From positions 1 to 6,166 of the forward strand of contig JAYULM010000526.1 in assembly GCA_043763605.1 (NCBI GenBank): a stretch of 6,166 nt of DNA, given 5' to 3'. Positions 1 to 5,313 of this stretch are shown here, one piece after another; the first letter of the stretch is position 1, and every line of letters starts with the position of its first letter. The notes under the pieces were generated by a model that was given only the letters and a program-made list of their open reading frames with translations, was not told the origin of the DNA and searched no databases. Both the position numbers and the translations under genes were made by a program. Origin of the DNA: JACMIU01 sp043763605. Lineage in GTDB: Bacteria > Armatimonadota > Armatimonadia > Armatimonadales > Armatimonadaceae.

Positions 1-1
1 G

Positions 2-275
2 CTGGGAGGCGCGCGCCGAAAAAGGGTGACAGGGCGCGGACGGATCGGACGAGGATACACGGAATGGTCATTGTACCGAGCAAGCGATGTACAGGTGATG
101 CTCGCCCGCGACGAACGCCGGACGCTGGTATTCCTGCTGACGAGCGGGACGACCGTGGAGGGCGTCGTGCGCTGGTATGTCATCGTGCGCTGGTATGGCG
201 ACTTCCACGTTCTGCATCGCGGACAAGTGCCGGGACGAGATCACGGTCTACAAGCATTGGTATGACACGCATAGA
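2..275 (+). pseudogene. Hfq-like (Sm-fold) RNA chaperone relic, 5' end outside window
   Basis: Frame 2 is open from the left edge to a TGA at 263-265. From about base 116 it reads RRTLVFLLTSGTTVEGVVRWY and then GDFHVL, which follows the Hfq Sm1 pattern (vxvfLxsGxxlxGvvxwfdxFxVll). The expected continuation appears in the next frame: codons 216-257 read IADKCRDEITVYKH, with the YKH that marks Hfq Sm2. Codons in both segments end mostly in G or C, as real coding sequence does here. Frame 2 returns to 'ALV-stop' at 254-265, close to how a short Hfq could end after YKH. An 18-bp in-frame duplication (165-200) adds VIVRWY to the Sm1 core. I infer a decayed hfq-like gene, or a sequencing error at about 212-222. 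No good ribosome binding site precedes the GTG at 26 or the ATG at 98, so the start may lie upstream of the window. The Hfq assignment rests on motif resemblance only. Confidence 0.5.
165..200 (+). repeat. 18-bp tandem duplication in the Hfq-like frame
   Basis: The 15-mer tcgtgcgctggtatg occurs at 165-179 and again at 183-197, a period of 18 bp. It keeps the frame and repeats V-R-W-Y. Removing one unit restores a normal-looking Sm1 core (VEGVVRWYGDFHVL), which supports a recent duplication rather than native sequence. Confidence 0.8.
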
Positions 276-314
276 AAAACGGGGCACGGTCCGCGCAATC
301 GGACCGTACCCCGT
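274..314 (-). terminator. Intrinsic terminator of the DUF1573 operon
   Basis: Read on the minus strand, a 15-bp stem (300-314 with 279-293, one U-G wobble) closes a 6-nt loop (294-299) and is followed at once by five T residues. It begins 22 nt after the stop codon at 337. On the plus strand the wobble becomes a C-A mismatch and no U-tract follows, so it mainly serves the minus-strand operon, although it also lies just past the end of the converging Hfq-like frame. Confidence 0.85.
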
Positions 315-336
315 TGCCTTGGCTTGCGCCACTGGT

Positions 337-1110
337 TTACGGCACCACGTTCGGGTTCGTCCCATCAGGGCGTAACGTCTTGATGCGCTTCCACAACTCC
401 GCTTCCGTGTAGGTCACCGAAGGAACTCCAGCCTGACCGGGAAAGCATTCGGAAGGTGCGTTTTCGCGTTGAGGATACGCAAAACGAATCTGGTCGAACG
501 GGACCCGAGTCACTTCACCATCCTCCCACAAAACCAGGTAGAAACCGGTCGGATGCTTGGTCATCTTGCCGTTCGGGAAAAGACAGGCATCGCCGTAGTA
601 GTATATATCCGAGTATGCCAGTGTGTCCCGTTCCCCGGTCCGATGTGGTCCTCCTATTTCGCCCCCATCCGGTCTTCGAACCACCCAAACGAAAGGTTCC
701 GCCACAGTCCCAGGCGGGTCGGCAAAATGGTAGTCCGCGTACTGCATATCAGGTTGATAGTTTCGGGTGAACACGCTCTTGACATCCCGGAACCCGTAAA
801 CAGACATATTGGCGCGAATATCGCGGTGTAATTCCAAGGCGGAGCGGGGGCGAGTTCCGTGGCGCGACTGGAATAACTGCATTTCTTTGAACAGGTCTTG
901 TAACTGTTTGACAAGCCCTTCGGGGTTGAGTTTTGCGGTCTTGAACCGTTGATTATGGCACCAACCCTCGGGCGGAATTACCTTCGGCCTACCGCCGGAT
1001 TTCAATGGCGGTGAATTGCGCTGATCCATCGGTCGGAATATCCACAAGTTGATACCGATTGCCAGAAGAGCAACCACGAACAGTACGCCACGCCATCGTT
1101 CAATTTTCAT
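337..1110 (-). CDS. Membrane-anchored protein of unknown function (257 aa)
   Basis: I do not recognise the family. The N-terminus has two basic residues and then a hydrophobic helix (about residues 8-25), so the protein is probably anchored in the cytoplasmic membrane with the rest outside. A polar linker rich in Pro, Gly and Lys follows (28-50), then a predicted amphipathic helix (63-82). The C-terminal half is mixed alpha/beta with many aromatic residues, including a YYYGD motif at about 170 and FYLVLWEDGEV at 190-200. The latter loosely recalls the tails of pseudopilin-like proteins common in Planctomycetota and Armatimonadota, but it lacks the exact H-X9-DG spacing. It has only three cysteines (51, 176, 222). 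The ATG at 1110 has a strong AAAGGAGG upstream, although the 13-nt spacing is long. It is the third and last gene of the operon, 81 bp after the cysteine-rich gene and directly before the terminator. Confidence 0.7.
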   Translation of the reverse strand: MKIERWRGVLFVVALLAIGINLWIFRPMDQRNSPPLKSGGRPKVIPPEGWCHNQRFKTAKLNPEGLVKQLQDLFKEMQLFQSRHGTRPRSALELHRDIRANMSVYGFRDVKSVFTRNYQPDMQYADYHFADPPGTVAEPFVWVVRRPDGGEIGGPHRTGERDTLAYSDIYYYGDACLFPNGKMTKHPTGFYLVLWEDGEVTRVPFDQIRFAYPQRENAPSECFPGQAGVPSVTYTEAELWKRIKTLRPDGTNPNVVP

Positions 1111-1161
1111 GGTATGAATCGAACCTCCTTTGTCCGACTTGATTTCGCGAACTTCAATAAA

Positions 1162-1240
1162 AGTATTGAGTGTTTGTGGGGTTTTCTGTGATTATCCTCC
1201 TGAGCAGTACTGCGTGTTTGTGGGGTTTTCTGTGATTATC
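1162..1240. repeat. 44-bp imperfect tandem duplication across a stop codon
   Basis: Bases 1162-1196 and 1206-1240 match at 33 of 35 positions, the last 27 being identical; the offset is 44 bp. Because 44 is not a multiple of three, the copy downstream in the minus-strand gene falls in another frame, and the stop codon (1192-1194) comes from the start of that second copy. Confidence 0.9.
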
Positions 1241-1569
1241 GTGTCGTATCTAGAACAACTTGTTTCTTTATCCGGTACTCCATAGCATGATTCGAGACAG
1301 GTATACTTCCTTTCCCAAGTGGGATATATAGCCACGTAGTTGTATGGATACCCCTGCATTGGTTTGCAACAGGAAAACCGTTGCTGAGTCTTGTAGTCGA
1401 CCCTCTGCCGAATACAATTACCTCCTGTTCCGCAACCAGGGCACGAGTCGTGGGATTCATCGCCACACCATGACGCGATAAGGGCAGAATCGGCCTTCTT
1501 CGGTGCGGGAACAAGCAGTGCCGCGACAATGATTAAAACAAGAGCGACGGAAAATTTGATGTTATTCAC
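1192..1569 (-). CDS. Secreted cysteine-rich small protein (125 aa)
   Basis: No family is recognised. The start is GTG at 1569, with AAAGGA nine bases upstream inside the end of the preceding gene; only 4 bp separate the two genes, so translation is probably coupled. A short polar N-terminus and a hydrophobic stretch (residues 6-22) followed by Pro-Ala-Pro and a DSA-type site near residue 29 form a likely signal peptide. The mature part, about 95 residues, holds ten cysteines (35, 43, 46, 52, 67, 68, 91, 95, 105, 122), including C-P-G-C, a C-C pair and CLESC. An even, dense cysteine set in an exported protein suggests a disulfide-stabilised domain; metal binding through CxxC is the alternative. 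The last cysteine and the terminal SGG lie in the region shaped by the 44-bp duplication. Base composition is distinctly less GC-rich than in genes to the right, which may reflect transfer. Confidence 0.72.
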   Translation of the reverse strand: MNNIKFSVALVLIIVAALLVPAPKKADSALIASWCGDESHDSCPGCGTGGNCIRQRVDYKTQQRFSCCKPMQGYPYNYVAIYPTWERKYTCLESCYGVPDKETSCSRYDTIITENPTNTQYCSGG

Positions 1570-1573
1570 TCGG

Positions 1574-2026
1574 TTAATTCCTTTCTGGAAACACGTGTCC
1601 CTTGATCAAAAGTGCTGTGCCTTTCGGGTTGTCGCTCGTGATCAGGTGGATGGGTTGATGGGCGGTGCCGACACGCCCCGTTGTGTCGAACGTAGTTCGG
1701 ATGACTACGCTTTCAAACGGGGCGAGTCGGGTCGGCAGGGGACGGTCAGCGATAGGTTGAGTGCAACCGCATGAGCCTTTAACGTTTGTCAAAGTGACGG
1801 ACCACGGGTGCAGGTTGCGGACTACGAAGCGGGCGTTGACCTCGTCGCCCGCCGTGGCAACGTTGAAGTCATGTACCGGCGACGGCGTGTAGAGTGTATT
1901 GGTAAAAACCGGGAAGCGGTAGGAGAGGATGGCGATGGCGACGAGTGTGACTATCGACACGTCGAAAAGTGTACGTCCCCACGCTACAAGGGGGGGGGCA
2001 ATCAGTTTTTGTTTGTTGCTTGCCAT
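1574..2026 (-). CDS. Membrane-anchored DUF1573 domain protein (150 aa)
   Basis: After a short basic N-terminus, a membrane helix (about residues 20-36, FDVSIVTLVAIAIL) anchors an extracytoplasmic domain (52-147). That domain has the DUF1573 hallmarks: a 'FVVRNLHPWSVTLTNVKGSCGCTQP' type segment with the C-G-C pair at 86 and 88, then a strand pattern ending in a GHV motif. DUF1573 is an immunoglobulin-like ASPM/SPD-2/Hydin-related beta-sandwich fold; its function is not established. The first possible ATG is at 2035, but I place the start at 2026 because the -10 box overlaps the 2035 ATG and the predicted transcription start falls on the 2026 ATG. Codons 10-13 contain a run of nine C residues. 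First gene of a three-gene operon of exported or membrane proteins. Confidence 0.85.
   Translation of the reverse strand: MASNKQKLIAPPLVAWGRTLFDVSIVTLVAIAILSYRFPVFTNTLYTPSPVHDFNVATAGDEVNARFVVRNLHPWSVTLTNVKGSCGCTQPIADRPLPTRLAPFESVVIRTTFDTTGRVGTAHQPIHLITSDNPKGTALLIKGHVFPERN
1990..1998. repeat. Nine-base G/C homopolymer in the DUF1573 gene
   Basis: Nine consecutive G on the plus strand read as C9 in codons 10-13 of the minus-strand gene (GCC CCC CCC C). Tracts of this length are prone to slippage; a one-base change here would truncate the protein before its membrane helix. Confidence 0.85.
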
Positions 2027-2033
2027 GGACACC

Positions 2034-2061
2034 ATTTTATCGAATGATTGGTATTTGTCAA
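2034..2061 (-). promoter_or_regulatory. Sigma70-type promoter of the DUF1573 operon, leaderless
   Basis: On the minus strand a perfect TTGACA (2056-2061), a 16-bp spacer and TAAAAT (2034-2039, five of six consensus bases) are followed after seven bases by ATG at 2026. The predicted transcription start therefore coincides with the start codon, giving a leaderless mRNA. No Shine-Dalgarno sequence is present, in line with this. Confidence 0.7.
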
Positions 2062-2084
2062 GCGAATCGCTAAAAAATTTTAAA

Positions 2085-2156
2085 AGGTGCCGGGCGGACT
2101 CGAACCGCCGGTAAAGGTTTTGCAGACCTGCCCCTTAGCCCCTTGGGTACAGCACC
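2085..2156 (-). tRNA. tRNA-Cys (GCA), copy 1
   Basis: The cloverleaf folds fully: acceptor GGTGCTG/CGGCACC (7 bp, one G-U), D arm CCCA/AGGG with an 8-nt loop, anticodon loop CTGCAAA with GCA, a 4-nt variable loop and T arm GGCGG-TTCGAGT-CCGCC. The A13-A22 mismatch and the U73 discriminator are features of cysteine tRNAs. A C27-U43 mismatch at the end of the anticodon stem is the one irregularity. CCA is not encoded. The 3' end runs straight into TTTTAAAATTTTTT, a likely termination site. It differs at many positions from copy 2. Confidence 0.93.
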
Positions 2157-2159
2157 GAG

Positions 2160-2283
2160 TCGATTCAACCACAAAGGACACGAAGTTTTTGAGGGAAATG
2201 TGGATCGCACGTTCGCCGGTAAATCTACCGATAACCGGCAAGCACCACCTTCAAAAACTTCGTGTCCTTTGTGGTTGAATCGA
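2160..2283. repeat. 124-bp palindromic (MITE-like) element between two tRNA-Cys genes
   Basis: A perfect 33-bp inverted repeat (2160-2192 and 2251-2283) encloses a 58-bp centre, which has its own 5-bp hairpin (2217-2230). The arms contain accacaaaggacacgaag, which I recall as the core of a short palindromic repeat scattered between genes in many environmental bacteria; a database search would settle that. No open frame of note, no transposase and no evident target-site duplication. The element starts 3 bp from one tRNA and ends 4 bp from the other, so in a joint transcript it would form a long hairpin exactly between them. Confidence 0.9.
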
Positions 2284-2287
2284 AAAA

Positions 2288-2359
2288 AGGTGCGAAGCGG
2301 ATTCGAACCGCTGCATAAAGGCTTTGCAGGCCCTTGCCTTACCACTTGGCTACCGCACC
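2288..2359 (-). tRNA. tRNA-Cys (GCA), copy 2
   Basis: Complete cloverleaf: acceptor GGTGCGG/TCGCACC (7 bp, one G-U), D arm GCCA/AGGC with A13-A22 mismatch and the usual AGTGGTA loop, anticodon stem AGGGC/GCCTT, loop CTGCAAA with anticodon GCA, 5-nt variable loop, T arm AGCGG-TTCGAAT-CCGCT, U73, no encoded CCA. Its stems pair better than those of copy 1, so it is the likelier main gene. Six T residues follow the 3' end. It lies only 22 bp downstream of the permease gene and may be transcribed with it. Confidence 0.95.
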
Positions 2360-2375
2360 GAATATACTACCCTGC

Positions 2376-2405
2376 AATATATCACGCGCCGATTTGCCGT
2401 CGCAA
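2376..2405 (-). promoter_or_regulatory. Possible tRNA-Cys promoter inside the end of the permease gene
   Basis: On the minus strand TTGCGA (2400-2405, four of six) and TATATT (2376-2381) are 18 bp apart. Transcription would begin about 10 bp before the tRNA at 2359. A second TATATT at 2361-2366 is too close to the tRNA to serve. Read-through from the permease gene is the alternative. Confidence 0.4.
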
Positions 2406-3419
2406 GAGGAGCGCGAAAAACGGGGCACCGAGAAGCGCGGTGACGACGCCGACGGGGATCTCGGAGCCGGGAAGCACGGTGCGGGCGACGATGTCGGAAA
2501 GGACACAGAGCGTGGCACCGGTCAGGGCGACGGCGGGTATTAAGCCGCGATGCGCCGGTCCGACCAGGGCGCGGGCGACGTGCGGGGCAATCAGCCCGAC
2601 GAAGCCGATGATCCCGGCGACGGAAACCGACGCGGCGGTCAGCAACGCGGATAGTGCGAGTGTGCCGCCTTTGAAACGCTCGGTGTCCACGCCGACCGAG
2701 CGCGCGGTTTCCTCGCCGAACGCGAATGCGTCCAGCCCGCGACCGGCGGCGGTGAATAAACCGATTCCCGCCGCCGTGAGGGGAAGCAGGATCGCGACAT
2801 CCGCCCATTTCGCCTCGTTGAACCGCCCCATCAGGAAATCCAGGATCTGCTTCTGGTCGTTTCGCGCGAGGGACAACAGGAGCGTGGTGATCGACCAGAG
2901 GAACGAGCCGACGACGATTCCGGCGAGCAGGAATCCCGCCGTGTGAACCCGTCCCCCGGCGCGCGACAGGGCGAAGACCACCGCCATTGTGACAAGCGCG
3001 GCGGCGAACGCGAGGACCGACCCGCCCAATCCGTTCCACGCGCTGGAAATGCCGAGGAGTATGGCGACGCCCGCCCCGACCGACGCCCCGGACGATACCC
3101 CGACCGTGTACGGGTCGGCGAGGGGGTTCTGGGTTAGCCCTTGCAGGACGGCACCGGAAACGGCAAGCGCGGCTCCGACAAGCGCGGCGAGCAACACGCG
3201 GGTGAGACGAAGATCAAACAAAATGCCAGTAGTGACGGCGTCCGCGTCGGCGACGAGCGCGGGGGCGATCCGGTGTCCGACGGCATGCAGGATCGCGCCG
3301 GGGGCAAGCGCGACTTCGCCGACCGTCGCCGCCGTGAGCAGGGAGACGAACAGCAAAAGCGCGAGGGCGAACAGGGTGGGGGCGAGAGGCAGGCGGCGGG
3401 GAGTGGAAAGGTCAGTCAC
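2382..3419 (-). CDS. FecCD/BtuC-type ABC transporter permease (345 aa)
   Basis: Membrane subunit of a type II ABC importer for iron-siderophore, haem or cobalamin; the substrate cannot be read from this gene. Length is normal for the family (about 330-350 aa) and the chain shows the expected run of roughly ten hydrophobic helices. Family motifs are clear: RLTRVLLAALVGAALAVSGA followed by VLQGLTQNPLADPYTVGVSSGA (residues 71-112), the cytoplasmic FGEETARSVGVD loop that contacts the ATPase (234-245), GIIGFVGLIAPHVAR (269-283) and LPGSEIPVGVVTALLGAPFF (316-335). The start is GTG at 3419 without an obvious Shine-Dalgarno sequence; a weak TACACT -10 box lies about nine bases before it, so a short or absent leader is possible. 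No ATPase or substrate-binding protein gene is in the window; the partners must be elsewhere. Neighbours are a palindromic element upstream and tRNA-Cys downstream. Confidence 0.95.
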   Translation of the reverse strand: MTDLSTPRRLPLAPTLFALALLLFVSLLTAATVGEVALAPGAILHAVGHRIAPALVADADAVTTGILFDLRLTRVLLAALVGAALAVSGAVLQGLTQNPLADPYTVGVSSGASVGAGVAILLGISSAWNGLGGSVLAFAAALVTMAVVFALSRAGGRVHTAGFLLAGIVVGSFLWSITTLLLSLARNDQKQILDFLMGRFNEAKWADVAILLPLTAAGIGLFTAAGRGLDAFAFGEETARSVGVDTERFKGGTLALSALLTAASVSVAGIIGFVGLIAPHVARALVGPAHRGLIPAVALTGATLCVLSDIVARTVLPGSEIPVGVVTALLGAPFFALLLRRQIGA

Positions 3420-3444
3420 AATGCGTGTAGTGTATCGCTTCTAT

Positions 3445-3573
3445 CGGACGGTGAACCGTTCCGCTATGCGCCTTCGGCGGGAACCCTTCGGGTTAGGAGA
3501 AGCGTCACAGACGATAGCCTCTCCGCTCGAAGAGCGTCCGCCGAAGGCGCATAGCGGAACGGTTCACCGTCCG
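3445..3573. repeat. 129-bp palindromic element with 36-bp inverted ends
   Basis: Bases 3445-3480 and 3538-3573 are perfect inverted repeats. The 57-bp centre contains two further hairpins (aaccc/gggtt at 3483-3495 and cgctc/gagcg at 3524-3536). It lies between the DUF4097 gene stop (3600) and the permease start (3419) and has no coding capacity. Its sequence is unrelated to the element at 2160-2283. As RNA it would be a very stable hairpin able to block read-through or protect a 3' end, but no U-tract follows. No clear target-site duplication is seen. Confidence 0.9.
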
Positions 3574-3599
3574 TGGCTACCGCTACGCGCCTGGCATCG

Positions 3600-5243
3600 C
3601 TACTCTCTCGCCTGCGTCACCGTAATATCGCCGGAAACGGTGCCCACGCTGATCCGTGCGGGACTGGTGCCCGCGCCGAGCGTTTCGTTTACCGAGACCA
3701 TCCCGGACGCCCGGATCACCTTTTCCGTCGCGCCGGAAACGCCGCCCTCGCTTGCCGGGGCGGGGTAAAGCGTCGCTTCCACGTCGCCGCCTTTGCTGGA
3801 CAGGTCTAGCGTGGCGTCGGTGTCGCGGGGAAGTCGGGCTTCGATGTCGCCGGACACGGCGGCGAGTTTGACAGTAGTGGACTTAAGCGGCGATTTCGGG
3901 GCGAACTCCAGCGTCCCACTGACGGTGTCGAACGACGCCTCGCTCTCGAACGATACCTCGGTCGCCGTGATGTCACCGGATACCGTGCGTGCGCGGGCGG
4001 TTCGTCCGGCTAAGTGCGACAGGAACAGGTCGCCGGAAACGGTTTCCACGTTTACCGTTGGGACCGTGCCGTCCGACAGGCGCACGTCGCCGGACTGGGT
4101 AGACGCCCGGAACGTCGCGCCGGAGAGCCGGACTGCTTCAATGTCGCCCGACGCCGTGCCGACCGACACCGACCCGAGTACGCCCTCGACTGCGATGTCA
4201 CCCGACGCCGTATCGGCGGCGACATCCCCGGCGATCTCCATCGCCCGCGCGTCGCCGGACTGCGTCGCGAGGACCACAGCGGCGTTCTTGATCGACCGCG
4301 CCGAAACGTCGCCGCTCGGACTCATCAGCGAGATTTTGAACGGCGGTTGCCCACTCGGCACGAAAACTTTCAGGTCCAGCGAGGCGCGCCGGATGCGCGG
4401 CGGGTGCGTCACCGAAACCGTGGGACCGTCCGCGCCGTTTTCGACGATCAACTGGATCTGCGCGGCTAAATCCTCGGCGGCGGCGCGATCCGCCGCCCAC
4501 ACTTTAAGCACGCCCGCGACGCGTGCTTCCGGCACGTCCGCGCCGATAGCCTCGATGTTGCCCAGCGTATTCTTCACGCGCAGGGTGCCCCCGGCGGGGA
4601 CGGCGGCGGTCGCTTCGCGCGGCGCGGCGATCTCCGGGTCGCCCTGCATCGCTTCGAGGTTGATCGAAAGGTCGATGGTCAGGTCGCCGAGCGACGTACG
4701 CACCTGTCGCCCGATACGGCGCGCCTGGCGTCGGGCGGTAGCGGCAATGCGGCGCGGGTCGATCCCGCGCAGGGCGTCGGCGATGGAGCGGGCACCGGGC
4801 ACGTCTTTCAGGGCGTCCGCGACCGTATCCCAGGGGGCGTTCTCGCCATCGCCCGATTTTTCGGCGTGGTCCAATTTCACTTCGGCGGCGGACAGTTGCT
4901 CCTGCACCCCGGCGACCCGCTCCCGTGCGGCGGCGATCTTGGCGCGGGCACGGGCGAGCGTGTCGCTGTCCTTGCTCGGCAAATCCGACACCGAACCGGG
5001 GTCGTCGTCTTCGTCGTCGAACTCGGGCGGCATTGGAGGCATCGGCGGGATCGGCGGAAATGTGCCGTCAGCGAACTGGGGCGGCATTGGGATCGCTCCC
5101 GAAGCAGCAGCGGGCGGCGCGGGCGGCGCGTCGGCGCGTTTCGTGGAAACGTCCACGGCGGACAGCAGTTCGGACGCTTGCTCGGCGGTGATGGTCCCGT
5201 CTTGCAACATTTTCAGTATCAGCAGGTTTTCTTCTTTAGCCAT
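3600..5243 (-). CDS. SHOCT-like / DUF4097 beta-repeat protein (547 aa)
   Basis: From the N-terminus: a short SHOCT-like helical motif (residues 4-32, ILKMLQDGTITAEQASELL), a Pro/Met-rich linker (40-75), an acidic patch (76-82), a coiled-coil-like helix (about 93-128), a basic stretch (163-182), and a long DUF4097 beta-repeat region (about 220-547). That region carries an SGD triplet (or SGT/GGD) roughly every 18-20 residues between 310 and 490 and again at 537, as expected for rungs of a beta-helix. No signal peptide or membrane helix is seen, so it is probably cytoplasmic or surface-associated by another route. The same layout, helical N-terminus plus DUF4097, is known from YvlB and LiaX-type envelope-stress proteins of Firmicutes; a similar role is inference. 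The start is ATG at 5243: GGAG lies nine bases before it and overlaps the alternative TTG at 5258. Third gene of its cluster, 70 bp after the small membrane protein. Confidence 0.88.
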   Translation of the reverse strand: MAKEENLLILKMLQDGTITAEQASELLSAVDVSTKRADAPPAPPAAASGAIPMPPQFADGTFPPIPPMPPMPPEFDDEDDDPGSVSDLPSKDSDTLARARAKIAAARERVAGVQEQLSAAEVKLDHAEKSGDGENAPWDTVADALKDVPGARSIADALRGIDPRRIAATARRQARRIGRQVRTSLGDLTIDLSINLEAMQGDPEIAAPREATAAVPAGGTLRVKNTLGNIEAIGADVPEARVAGVLKVWAADRAAAEDLAAQIQLIVENGADGPTVSVTHPPRIRRASLDLKVFVPSGQPPFKISLMSPSGDVSARSIKNAAVVLATQSGDARAMEIAGDVAADTASGDIAVEGVLGSVSVGTASGDIEAVRLSGATFRASTQSGDVRLSDGTVPTVNVETVSGDLFLSHLAGRTARARTVSGDITATEVSFESEASFDTVSGTLEFAPKSPLKSTTVKLAAVSGDIEARLPRDTDATLDLSSKGGDVEATLYPAPASEGGVSGATEKVIRASGMVSVNETLGAGTSPARISVGTVSGDITVTQARE

Positions 5244-5313
5244 TGTTTCGTTCTCCAAACGGTGGTGCGTATCAGCGGTATCGGTTCACGCGGTGTTATG
5301 GTCTCGCGCGGGT

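Noticed and set aside
1162..1240. CRISPR-like direct repeats
   Set aside because: Only two copies with a 9-bp gap, one inside a coding sequence; no array.
2161..2283. Simple intrinsic terminator for tRNA-Cys copy 2
   Set aside because: The 33-bp perfect arms and 58-bp centre are far larger than a terminator, and the T run comes before rather than after the hairpin on the transcribed strand.
2143..2946. 267-residue plus-strand open frame starting in a tRNA gene
   Set aside because: It crosses a tRNA, the palindromic element and the permease gene antisense. The NHKGHEVFEG peptide is simply the palindrome arm translated.
2350..3039. 229-residue Arg-rich minus-strand frame
   Set aside because: Overlaps the FecCD permease in another frame; its arginine-rich composition is typical of a shadow frame in GC-rich DNA.
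2160..3573. Composite transposon formed by the two palindromic elements flanking the permease
   Set aside because: The two elements share no sequence, there is no transposase between them, and no matching target-site duplications are visible.
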